Shown here: one piece after another, positions 33,500 to 44,824 of the stretch
Numbering within the stretch: position 1 is the first letter of the stretch
Layout of the letters: every line of letters starts with the position of its first letter
Source of the DNA: Mallotus nudiflorus
Taxonomy: Eukaryota > Streptophyta > Magnoliopsida > Malpighiales > Euphorbiaceae
Reading direction: 5' to 3'
Assembly (NCBI GenBank): GCA_947683625.1
Contig: CANTUR010000793.1
Location: 4,588,001 to 4,652,000 of the forward strand
Length of the DNA stretch: 64,000 nt
Translations under genes and position numbers: made by a program
The notes under the pieces: model-generated
The model's input: only the letters and a program-made list of their open reading frames with translations
The model's database searches: none
What the model was told of the DNA's origin: nothing

Positions 33500-35875
33500 T
33501 TAACCCGTTCACAACTTATATCCATGAACTGAGAACCACCACTCTAAGAATAACCACCATCATCATCTTCGTCGTCGTCATTGTCATCATCATAAACATT
33601 AGTGTCACGAGGCGCGTATAGATTTGGATCAGCTGGAGGCGTGTGATGTGACGGAGTAGGTACTTCATGAGGTTGAGGGATGCTAAATGAGGAAAGATAA
33701 TTTTGGGTGGAAGAAGAAGGAATTGATGGAAATTAAGGAGTTTGCATTTCAGAGCCATTTATGATAAATTCAAAATAAAAGTAAATGGAAGTTGATTGAG
33801 ATTGAAGTCTGAGAATTATGAGGTACGATAGGGAGTATGGTGTGATGAAGAGGGAAATGATGGAAAAGAAAAAGGTAATTGGTTAGGAGGAGGGGGATTT
33901 AAAGCATGAAAAAAATGGACCAGATGAATAAGTGAGGCATATTGAGGCTAAGGAATGAATGAAGTGTTAATGGACTAGCTGCTAACACTAATGTAGATGA
34001 TATGTTGATTTCCTTGGTGGAAGCTGCAGAGGTGGACTTAGTATTAACAGAGTGTGGTTAAGGAACGCAAATACATGCATCACTTATAGGAAGGGGTCTT
34101 AGAGCAATAACTCATCAATATGTATGTCGCTGATGATGCAACACTATCTTTGCATCAATAGCCCCAATATTGATTAAGTGTTTTAGAAGAGGGGTAGGTT
34201 CAAGTGTAGGGTTGGGGCATTGCATATCATCGATAACTCTTCGCCTTAAATTATTAATTGCAAATTGGGTATTGTTGGCGATCTGATTAACTTGAGATAA
34301 ATTGTGAGTCAACATGATATACTCAACAGAAATAGCCTACGTGTTGGAAAAAATATAAAAAATTTAAATAAATGAATTTACAAAGTAATTAAAACAAAAA
34401 ATGAAATATAATATCTTATCGTTACACCCAAATAAGCATTAATGGATGAGATCCATCGACGTGTCACTGAATGAAACCAATTCAAATACTGGGAATGGTA
34501 ATGTATAGATCCATGTGACGCTTGCTAAACTACAACACTATAAGCTCAACGCTCCCAAAGTGAGATCTAATGGGCATGTTTGTCTACCCAATCTATGTCA
34601 TAATCTCACAAATTATAGTGAAACAATGCATACAGGTGGAAAGGAGGATGAGGAATGGGTTAAACACATCCAAATTAGTGTAGCACCCTGTTAAGATAGT
34701 GCCATTAAACAATATGCATGTAAATGAGGGGGTACTAAAGCACGCCATATGTCTCAACCTTGTAAGCAATAAGCAGGCAACTATTAAATGACATCCTTAG
34801 TGTATGGCTCCCAAATAATATGTATAAACAATTTATTTTGTTAAAAAAAAGCATAAATTATGTAATGAATTAAAAAAAAATACAACATTATTTTTGTAGA
34901 TAAATTGTATTAACATGACAATGTACTCTTTTAATAACTGCTTATTAGGTTATGCTCTCATAATTGTGTAATACATAATGAATAATAAACTTCCTATTAA
35001 TGTGGTGAAAGTTCTACCTCATCCTGACGTGCATTATCAAGTCTGAGCCGAATGTTTGTAATAACATGTGTGGGAATCAATGTAATCCCATGTGGTTTGC
35101 TCCATCTAAAATAATTATATTTATATATTAATAGCATAATATCATAATTTTAATTAAAAAAAATTATGAAAATATACCAGTATCCCAAAGGTGCATCTGT
35201 AGGAATTAACCGGTCACGTAGTGTGGGATCGAGAAAAGGAAAGTGCTCCCAAGCCCATATTTAAAGGAGAAAAAGTGGGCTGCTCATTTATGCCACTATT
35301 GGTAGCCTCAATGCACGATAAAGCTCCCTATGTAGGAAAGCTAAACATGTTAATCCCCAACTATAATGGCCAATTAAGTTAATATTTTCCAAAAATTGAA
35401 GGAACTTCAAGCTAACTTTGTCTGTGGCTACTGTATAGAACAAAAACATTGAAAGTAGCTATAAAATGTAGGCATGTGTATGCCTATGCAATATCGTCCG
35501 GTTAACTTGTTCAAGTACTTCTGCAAAGTGCCCTTTAAACCAACAACTGTAAACCAACAAGTAATAACTGTTTGGTGGTGCTGGTGAAGTGCCTAATAGT
35601 GATTCAAATAACTTTAGGTAATAAGGATGAACCCTGCCAATAATAGGATGACCATTGATCAACAATCTCGTTAATACAACAACATCCTGAAGCATAATTG
35701 TGCACTCTCCATTAGGAAGATGGAAAGTATGTGTCTTCAATCTCCATCACTCTATCAAAGTTAAAATAAGGTGATGATAAAGCTTTATCTAGTGCATTTT
35801 TACAACTTCGAGAAATTCAACTTCTCGTAATAAGTCCTCCATTTTAGAACTCATGTTTCTATATATGCTATTGTT
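33500..35875 (-). pseudogene. Plant mobile domain gene inside the Mutator-like element
   Basis: The clearest part is 35459-35740 (THTFHLPNGECTIMLQDVVV, then LINGHPIIGRVHPYY). This is the signature of the plant mobile domain (PF10536-type). It continues to the left as INLIGHYSWGLTCLAFLHRE and LWAWEHFPFLDP at about 35215-35400, then a segment from an apparent second exon at about 35020-35110 and a third at about 34410-34800 (CLTHSSSSFPP region). A low-complexity tail follows. Introns are likely between these blocks. Stops and frame changes are frequent. PMD proteins of the MAIN/MAIL type act in genome stability and silencing in plants; the role of transposon copies is not known. Confidence 0.75.
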
Positions 35876-36440
35876 TTAAGAGTTCCATCGACATATTATG
35901 ACCAGTTCTTCTAACTACAAATGTAATGTTTATAATTAATAATGATAAATTATTTTGCTAGTTATCTAATCCCTTACTGTTTTCATACAAAAATGTATAC
36001 AATATTGCTACCTCATCATGCCATATAACCTTTAATCTATGCTTATTTTGTAAATAGAGTAATGATGGCATGTTAGGCCCTACCTGAATGTAATCATGTG
36101 GCAATAACTTTTGCTCCATACCTACCAAAATATAGAGAAATTATTTATTTATCAAAATATTTAACAAATACAAAAATCTTTAACACAACTAACATACATG
36201 TTATTTGATAGTGACATCTCATACATATATATTTTAAAAATTATATGTGCAAACACAACAAACTCACACGTGAATGTAATAATAAGAATTATTATGGGCA
36301 TCACATGTCATAAGATAATAAAAATTTATATTGTTTTGTTAATATTGAGTTGTAGCTGTACATGTCTATGAGCTGTGTTTTAGTACTATAAAACCCCATT
36401 CACACACATATACACAAACACATACTTTGTTAATTATAGA

Positions 36441-36865
36441 TGGCAGCTGGTTCTTCACATAGTGGTAGAGGTAGAATATGGCTATTGCCATAATATAATG
36501 ATGGTTATCGCCATTTAAGAGTGTTAAATCCAAAAGAATATTATGCAGGACTATGAAGGAATGGGCATTTCAAGTGAATAAAGCTGAGATTATAGTTGAA
36601 CAACTATATGAATTGGGATTACCTATAGCCAGCTGTTTGGCATTATCAATGCAAAGAAGAAACTAATTTGAATATAAAGTTGCAGTTAAAAGAATTAGAG
36701 AGGAGAATAATTGGATGTTTTTAAGATGAGCAAAGTAATATATGTTAAAGCTTGCTAATAATCAAGCAACTACAATGGGTAGGACACTTACATAGACAAA
36801 GGTGAATAATGTTCTTAATAATCTTACATATATTTCTGACTATGAAATTTCTGATGAAGATTAAA
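36441..36865 (+). pseudogene. Small unknown ORF, opposite to the other genes of the element
   Basis: From the ATG at 36441 (MAAGSSHSGRGRIWLLP) the + strand can be read with several single-base breaks through RVLNPKEYYAG, LYELGLPIASCLALSMQRR, KRIREENNWMF, then NNLTYISDYEISDED before a stop. Composition and consistent continuation in shifted frames suggest a former protein of about 130 residues. No family is recognised. It lies between the two - strand genes. Confidence 0.35.
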
Positions 36866-36879
36866 TGGTTTGATGTAAT

Positions 36880-37965
36880 TTATTATGTTATATTTCCTCA
36901 TATGATATTTCAATATCCAAGGTACATTCAATGGAGTGTACTAATGAATTATGCATTCTAGCTTATAGTTCATTGCCATCTTCTAATAACTCTCGAGTTC
37001 ACCATTTAAAGAATGCTTTATTTATACGTATCATGATATGATTATTCTCCTCCCTAGTATGAGATAAAGAATTTTGTATTGATTCCATATCACATCATCT
37101 TATTTCAATTGCCCGTGCTTTACGTAAATGTAAATAAAGTTCTTTAGCTTTTTATCTAAGTGCTTTAGATTGTCGTATACGATACTCCCATTCTTCAATC
37201 ATTTTTCCCAAAATTGCATGACTATTATGTTACCTTAGATCCGTTGGATATGAAAAAACATTGTCTGGAGCCTAATGATGTCTAGTGGCCTTGAATATAT
37301 CTCTTGGGGAATAAACTCTACACATTGTACCTACAAAATATTTTCTTATTTTCAAGTAATATAGGCAAACATGTTAAGACATTCATTTCATAAATAATTT
37401 CACCTCTTATAGAGTTATTAACAACATTTTGGTAAATATGAAGGAAGGTATTTTACAAAGTTAGTGTCATTATCACTATAATTTTCTATACCCTCGGTAT
37501 CTAAAGCATTGAAACTACATTCTATTTCTAACTGAGATTGTTGTCTAGATGTGTCATTGGACATATGATATTTTTTAAGACAATTATCCATGACAATAAT
37601 CTCCTTCATTAATTGATTTACCATTGATATTACTTTTAGTGTTGTTAACTTATGGTACCCACAATAAGCTTCCAATTCATATCTTATTTCCCATAAACAA
37701 CCCCATTTTGGATATGCTCTAACAATAACGTTAGAAGACTGTCCAAAATCATCTAAATTTATTGTATGATACCTAATAAATATATGATTTGCACATCCAG
37801 GTTCAAGAGATGAATAAGTTGGATAATTTTTGAATGACCTTTAGTTCCATATCAAATTACACCATTTGGTTCTTTAAATTTATCAACAATTTTTAGGTTC
37901 TTTATACCATGTGCTCTATTGGAAGAACTTAGCGATCTAACTTTTTTATTTTCCTTTTTATTCAT
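36880..37965 (-). pseudogene. Unrecognised accessory gene of the Mutator-like element
   Basis: From MNKKENKKVRSLSSSNR at about 37965, and with frame changes, the - strand reads DDFGQSSNVIVRAYPKWG, then CLWEIRYELEAYCGYHKL (open at 37418-37675), then an acidic part ending VKYLPSYLPKC. After a likely intron, a second block at 36880-37330 has a helical, charged segment (GKMIEEWEYRIRQSKAL, then KAKELYLHLRKARAIEI). I do not recognise a family. It sits between transposase and PMD genes, where other Mutator-like elements carry accessory proteins (mudrB in maize MuDR; vanB and vanC in VANDAL elements). No homology to those is claimed. Confidence 0.4.
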
Positions 37966-38129
37966 TCCTGATAAACATAAAATTTATATTTGTTTAAAAA
38001 AATATAAGCATGAGTATGACCAATAGTTTATGTTATGTAATTAAATAAACTAATCAAATATAAATTCAATATACAATTCATCATTACAAATGTTTCAAGA
38101 AAATATATATAATTGATGGCAAAATGCCT

Positions 38130-40619
38130 AACATTACTTTTATTTTTTTTGTCCATAAGTTCAAGTGTTATGGTCGGTTAAACTACATTTCCTACAAAAG
38201 TTTGATTAAGCGTCAGTATTTCATTCATCCATTTCATTTCTAATACGCATTGATCTGGGTATTCCTTTTTTTTTTTGTCTCCATGCTAGGTTTGGTACAA
38301 ATGGAAAATCATTTGAATTCGGCCACTAATCAAGATGAAGCAAAGGAACGAAACAAGTTGACGAACATTTTAAATTTTCATTGACGGAGTCAAAGGTAGT
38401 AATAAATTCTCTGTAATTAATGTCACATGTCAAATAACCGATAATGGCATAAGAATAAGGAATTATAGTTTGTTAAAACTTTTCACATGTGCATGTTTTT
38501 TTGTTTCAAGTTGACAACTCATTTGTGACCACCTTTTCTATGCATATTGTTAAAAGCAATCGTTATTTGAAAGATCTTATTCTCCTCATCATATCTTTGC
38601 ACGACATGCCCATTTGCCTTTTTAATCCAATGCTATAGTATTTCTACATATGTTGGTATCCATAAAAAGCCATTATTCAATAAATTAGTGTATTCAATTT
38701 GATGCTAATCAAACAAATCAACCAATTTCATAAAAATTTGTTACATCATTGAAGTTATAGGCATTTCTCGAATACTCTTTAACATGGCATTGACAAATTT
38801 AGCATAGTTTGTAGTTATAACACTATAACGATAACCACCATCATAGGCTAAAGTCCATTTCTCCTTTGGAATTTTGCCCATCCATTTTTTTGACTTTAGA
38901 TTTTGGAGCTCTACTTTGTCCATCCATCTCTTGAAATTTCTTTTCTGTAACTCTCTACCTGCTTTATCAAGTAAGTTCTTTATGGGACCATTTTTAAACT
39001 TGGTATTGTAATTGCTAAGCACATGATGCAAATAGTATCGGTGTGCATTACTACACCACAGTTCACCATCGCATGCTTATTCCAATATGATGATAAGAAA
39101 TAATACAAATATCATCTCCCCTATCACAACAACAATAGCACAAAAACTTCATGAAGTATTCCTAGTTATCTTTATTCTTTTTTTCAACCAAAGCAAACGC
39201 TAATGGTAATATAACATTATTCCCATTAACTGCTTCAACAGTCATTAGTATACTTCTATATTTACCATAAAGAAATTTTCCATCCACATTATGACAGGTT
39301 TGCAATGTTTAAACCCATCAATACATAGCTTGTATGCCCAAAACATATGTTTGAATTGTCAAACATATAGAACTAGAACGTGATTTTTCAAATAGGCCTC
39401 CCCTTTATTATGCCAAAAAGAACCAAGATTAAGAGTCACCACATCATGCATGAAGTGACAAAGCAATTTATAAGACTCATCCCAATCTCCTTATAAATTT
39501 GCAATTACCTTATGTTTACATTTCCACACCTTTTTATATGTCAGTGTGATACTAAATCGTTCTTTTAACCCAGTAAGCAATGCTTTCACCTTAATGCCCA
39601 TCTACTCTTGTAACATTGCTTGAATTGAAGCAACTATCAGATTGGAGTCAAAATTCTTATTATCTTGACTTGGTCCAGGAGCACAACACGTGTGCGGACC
39701 ATTATATCTCATAATTTACCAAAACCCACTTTTCTTCATCTCAGTGGCTATTACTCTCTATTCATATTCCAACTTGCAAACTAAGTTTATAGTATTATAC
39801 CTAGTTTTAAAACATTTAAATTGTCACCTAACTCACACATAATACAACTTGCAAGCTATTTTTACTACCTCTCTGGATTGAAATAACATACCCTTTGCCA
39901 GATCTTTTGAGGGATCCCAAAAAATATCATCGACATTTGAGGGATTTCTATTAATATACATATCCTCAAGATTCACACATTCAAATTGTGAATGAATTTC
40001 TCTACTTAGCCCTTCAACTAATGCCACCATCATAGCATCATTTTGAACTTCAACATCACTAACCACATTACAATTGTCATCATCATCATTCTTATCATCA
40101 TCTTTATCAAAATAATGCTCCTTATCATCCTGCTTCTCCTTAGCATCCTAATCATTTTCTTCAAGTTCTTTCTCATCAAAGCATTCATCCTCATCCTTCT
40201 CAACTTCAACTTCAACTTTAACTTCATTCGGATTATATCTTGATGAACCCGCTTCTATGCATTGTTCATGTTTAATTGTGAAGTTGCTAAACTCAATATA
40301 CAATTGAATTGTTAGCCAACCTGTAAACTACCTAACCATCTCAAACATCCTCTTAAAATCAAATTCATCAATAATTTCCATAAAACCAAACACCACATTT
40401 TGACCAAATCCTATTACTGGGTATCTAAATAAATTTTTTGTAATAATCCCATCACTACTTATTCCCACTGCATTTCAAATTATATTATGTAACCCTTGAA
40501 GATCAAAATCATCAATAAAATTGACCTTACTCGAAGATGCATTTATTATGTTCGGACCGCTCTCCGTTTGAATTATTTTACCACCCCAATTTATGATAGC
40601 AACTCGTGCATTTGACATT
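38130..40619 (-). pseudogene. MuDR-type transposase
   Basis: The N-terminus starts MSNARVAIINWGGKIIQTES at about 40619, followed by an acidic/Lys-rich linker (40030-40227). The MuDR N-terminal domain is at 39833-40066 (IFWDPSKDLAKGMLFQSREV). The MULE core at about 39380-38740 includes FWAYKLCIDGFKHCKPVI, a decayed DDE region, then NAHRYYLHHVLSNYNTKFKN, then PKEKWTLAYDGGYRYSVITT. A C-terminal zinc-knuckle region reads CRKCSLTDHNT near 38160-38200. Many stops and frameshifts are present. The working enzyme would bind the TIRs and cut the element out. Confidence 0.85.
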
Positions 40620-40649
40620 TATGCCTAATATAGATACTAATCACAATAA

Positions 40650-41933
40650 GTTTTTCATTATTTGTAGCACAAAATAAAGATTTTGATTAACTAGCATGCA
40701 CAATAAAAAATATATGGACAATTAACAAATATGATACACATGTATAAAAGAACAAATATGCAACAAACAAGTATCTCTAAAAAATAAATGAACTAAATAC
40801 TTAAAATATTAAATGCAACCACTAAGTATGTCTTAGAAATTATAACAATTTTTACCAATACTTAAAATATTAAATAATTTTACCAAATAATCAACACATT
40901 GCTTACAATATAACAACATAATGAACACATTAAAAAATAACATTTTTAATTAATCAAGTTGTTCACTAAATAATTACCTAATCACAATAAATTTTTTTAT
41001 TATATGTAGTGCAAAATAATGATTTTATTTAACTATCATGACATACAAATGGAAAATGAAAAAATGATAAGTATGATACATAGTTACTAAAGAACATACC
41101 TCTAAAAATGTTCAATTTCGTCTTCAAATATTCACCTTGCCTCTTATTAACCTATAAAACCATAATAACATTTAATTAAACATTTGCACTGTTTTTTCAA
41201 TTGTGTGCAGTTGAATTCTCTTTAAACATAAGTTGTATAATTGATTAGCATTATTTAATAATTTATATTACCAATCATATAATACCATAAATATTTTTCA
41301 CATAAGATATTATTGATAAACAAGTGGGATGGTAGATTCATATTTAATAAAGCTAAAATATTTACATAATATTTCAAACATTCATATCATATTAAACTAA
41401 TAACCCAACTTAAAGTGAACAAGAATAGAACTAATGAACTAAGCATAGAGTTTTTGTGGCAACTTATAATTGTCATTCGGTATCAATATAAAATTTGATG
41501 TGATTTGACTCCTGCTACGAAGTTTATAACCATTAGTTTATCCTTTTATACTATCTAAGTCACAGTATAAATATTGAAGTACTATTTTTTTATAATTGAT
41601 TTGTACTTTTTTATTCCTAGTTTCGTTTTCCATAGATATTCGAGAATTCATTTTTGCTAAAATTCAAGCAAAACCGAACACATAACTTTGTATTTATCAT
41701 AGTCCTGTATTAAGCCACCTTTCCAAATGATTTGTTGGATTCATGAATGCACTTGAATTATATAACGTATCAAATCTTCAAAATTATAAGGACTACAATT
41801 AACATCCATTTTCATTTTCTTAAAATTTGCAATCATTTTGTTGACTTTTTCTTGGTGTGTAGGAGTTCCGATCATACAAAATTTTCTATAACAAGCCATG
41901 TTATGATGTAAAACAAAAAGAATTGAATTAGTA

Positions 41934-41982
<49 letters not shown>

Positions 41983-43290
41983 AAATTTTGTTTCTTAAAA
42001 CAAGCCATGTTTTTTGACATATGAAGAAATTTATTTCTTACATATGCAATTTATGTACGAAATGGAATTTTTTTTAACTATATAAGTGATAATATCTCAG
42101 TATTAATTAACTAAAGTTTTTTTTTTCTAACTATGTTTGTTTACTAATTATGTAAATAAATATTTCAATGAAAAATAAATAAATAAAAAAAATTTCTTAA
42201 GTAATAAATTAATATAGCTATGAAAAAATATTAATGAAAAATAACATTTATTTTACAACAAATTAAAAATATTAAACAGTAAAATATGCAACCAAGAAGT
42301 ATATCTAACAAAATAATATAATTTTTTAACCAATAATCAATATATTAAATACTTTTACCAACAAACATTACATTATTAAATTTAAAAAAAATCAGTAATT
42401 AAATAATTTTTTCCCTAACTACTTGCCTATTTTTTTTTTTACTAACTACCTACAGATTTTTCACATTCTAAATAAAAAAAAAGGTTTCACAACAAAATAA
42501 TTATATATTTTTTTAACGTAACTCAAGAATTTAGGTAAAAAATAAGTCATTATATACATAATCAACATATACGAAGCATGTATTTTAACACAACTCTTTA
42601 GCTTACAAATTCATTACCTCCTCAAAATCACCTTCTACAAAATAAAATAAAATAAACATATAAGACAAGAAATAAAAATATTCACTAACCATATTTTCAC
42701 TAACATATTTATTTATAAAAATATAAATTTTTTTAACTACATGCTATAAAAATATAAAAATTAAGGTTATTAAATACAAACCAAAACTTTTATAAATAAC
42801 GCATAATATATATTATTCTTAGTAAGTAATTATTTAACCAAAAAATTCAAAAATAATTTAACAACAATTATATCTGACAAAATATCCATAACTATTTTAA
42901 CAACAATTATATCTAACCAAATATAACAATTTTTTCAACTAATCAAATAATAAATAATATTATTTTTATCACAACATACCTTTCTACCTTTAAATTTTCA
43001 CCTCCACCTCCTCAATATCACCTAAAATAAACAAAAAACAAAGATATATAACACAATAAAAAAAAAATTCAGTAACTATATATAAAAAAAATTATGTAAC
43101 TAATAAATACAAATTTTAAACCATAACTACTTACATTTTTTTTAACTATCTAATCATTTTTATACCTAACTAAATAAAAAAAATTTACATTTCAAAAAAT
43201 TTATAAATATTTTTTTCACTAAATAAAAAAAATTCAACAAAAATATTAAGGGAAATTTTTTCTACTAAACTAAATAATTATTGTTCTTCC
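40650..43290. other. AT-rich right arm of the Mutator-like element
   Basis: About 2.6 kb with no supported gene. It has a repeated pattern of ATTACCTCCTCAAAATCACC-like blocks (about 42615 and 42990-43025), each followed by AAATAAA runs, and a (TG)n(TA)n microsatellite at 41934-41979. Confidence 0.5.
41934..41979. repeat. (TG)n(TA)n compound microsatellite
   Basis: TG run followed by about 17 TA copies. Confidence 0.95.
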
Positions 43291-43510
43291 TCATTTACAT
43301 AACAATAAATAAACACATTACCTTTGTTTTTTTTCTTTTTTTCAATATGAAACAAACAACAAATGGACTTAATACAAAAAACAAAAAGTTGCTGGAAGAA
43401 GAAGCAGAAAAAGAAGATGAAGATAAATTTGAAAGTAACAACACATGGTGAGAAGCTACTTGAATGGTTGGCAATTTAAAGGCAAAAAATGTCACACATT
43501 TTACTAGTTT

Positions 43511-43970
43511 GATAGGCGAAATGCATGCATCTTTGTCAAAAAACACAGATGAATCTCTTACCAAAAATCTGTGCATTTGATGGGATTGGACGACTGCATG
43601 GAGACAAGACATTTTGCCACTAGAAAAGGCGAAGTGCATATTCATTTCGCCACTAGTACAAGCGAAATATGCATTCCACTTTTTCCACAAGCGAAATGCT
43701 TGTGCTTCCTAGCAGAAAAAAATGGCTACAATCCTTGTTTGATTAGTTTTGTCTTGTCCATTGTGACAAAATTGTAATTTCATGTGCAAGCTTTTCTCTA
43801 TGCAAGAGGAATAAAAAAAATTTTTCTCTCTCTTGTGCAGCAATATTTTGCTGTTAGTAATGGCGAAATACATATAATTTTTTGTTTTTCTCCATTTTGC
43901 CTCTGGTAATGGCGAGAAGACTATACTCAACAAAACTCTTTACAGCATTTTATTTTCTTTACTAGCGAAA
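43511..43970. repeat. Right subterminal motif cluster (GGCGAAATG)
   Basis: Copies in both orientations include GGCGAAATGCAT (43514), CATTTTGCCACTAG (43610), GGCGAAGTGCAT (43628), CATTTCGCCACTAG (43643), AGCGAAATATGCAT (43661), AGCGAAATGCT (43690), GGCGAAATACAT (43862), CATTTTGCCTCTGG with GGCGAGAAG (43893-43918) and ACTAGCGAAATG (43961). Several are paired as inverted copies about 4-15 bases apart. The 131-codon open frame over them (43295-43690, - strand) is a by-product. Confidence 0.85.
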
Positions 43971-44086
43971 TGAACTTTTTCTTAGAAAAAAAAAGTACCA
44001 AAAAAATGAAAACACTTTCAAAAGTATCATAAATTAGGAAATAGTTTTATTTTTCAGCTCAAATTGGTAGTAAACCCCTTTCAACC

Positions 44087-44824
44087 CCGTTTCCCAAGCA
44101 TTGCTAGATTGAAACTTAATACCTTTATAATTAATTAGCTACTTATTATTATAATAATTTTAACTTTATATGAATTATTTAATAATTTCAGAAACTTATT
44201 ATTTAATTATTTTTTATTAATAATAAATTCAATTTTGAAGGTTACTTTTATATTCTTTCGCATTATAATTAATTACCGCCCTATTAGCCACACATTCCCT
44301 TACAGACATCATGATGCTTGAAAAGGAATTAAATAAATGGATTAGAAATCAGTAACGAAGATGCCATAGACAAGTCAGAAAGTACTGAAAAAATTAACTG
44401 GGGTCTCTAGTGTATACATGATACATCATTGATACTGCAGGAATAACAGCTTTCTAACAAATAACAATAGACCAAAATGTCATAAATATTGTTTCCAGAA
44501 ATTTGAGGGAGAAAGAAAACAAATACCGTCCAGATAGTTATTTTCCTTGTGGAAAATATCCCAGAAAAAACCTATTATTGAAAAGCTGTGTCAGTTGTCT
44601 TATATGCCAAAAGACGCAGATGAGGAGAAAAATGTTCAAACAGGAACTCTCCGTGTTGGGTAGGTATCACATCGGTTCTTGGATGAACAAAGTACATTTC
44701 CATTGTCCATTAATGCAAACTTGGATACATTTGCTGAATCATTACAATTGAATTGATTTTATACTTGTATGGGCAAACATTCTATGTGACAACAGGCGAT
44801 ACCAATTGGTCTACTAGTGAAAAT
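44087..44824. other. Gap between the Mutator-like element and the host gene
   Basis: The first 25 bases are LINE-like (see 31400-32548). The rest is AT-rich to about 44300, then more mixed. Positions 44700-44824 are probably the 3' UTR of the host gene. No other gene is supported; the + strand open frame at 44503-44751 has no recognisable features. Confidence 0.45.

Larger units (their letters stand above)
32549..44077 (-). mobile_element. Mutator-like element carrying transposase, an unknown gene and a PMD gene
   Basis: The ends share GGGTTTA and AAACTATTTCCTAATTTATG in inverted orientation (32549-32640 against 43990-44077), with an internal gap of about 22 bases on the left. Flanks GGTCCAACC (32540-32548) and CTTTCAACC (44078-44086) match at 6 of 9 positions, a decayed target duplication. 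LINE sequence of the same reading direction lies on both sides. Genes on the - strand are in the order transposase (38130-40619), unrecognised gene (36880-37965) and plant mobile domain (33500-35875). The arms have clustered GGCGAAATG motifs. All genes are broken. Confidence 0.78.

Noticed and set aside
40043..40243. 66-codon + strand ORF rich in Ile/Phe (membrane-like)
   Set aside because: It is the antisense of the acidic/Lys-rich linker of the MuDR transposase.
43295..43690. 131-codon ORF on the - strand beginning MWKKWNAYFACTSGE
   Set aside because: It lies over the subterminal motif cluster of the Mutator-like element, has repeated words from the motif, and has no domain.
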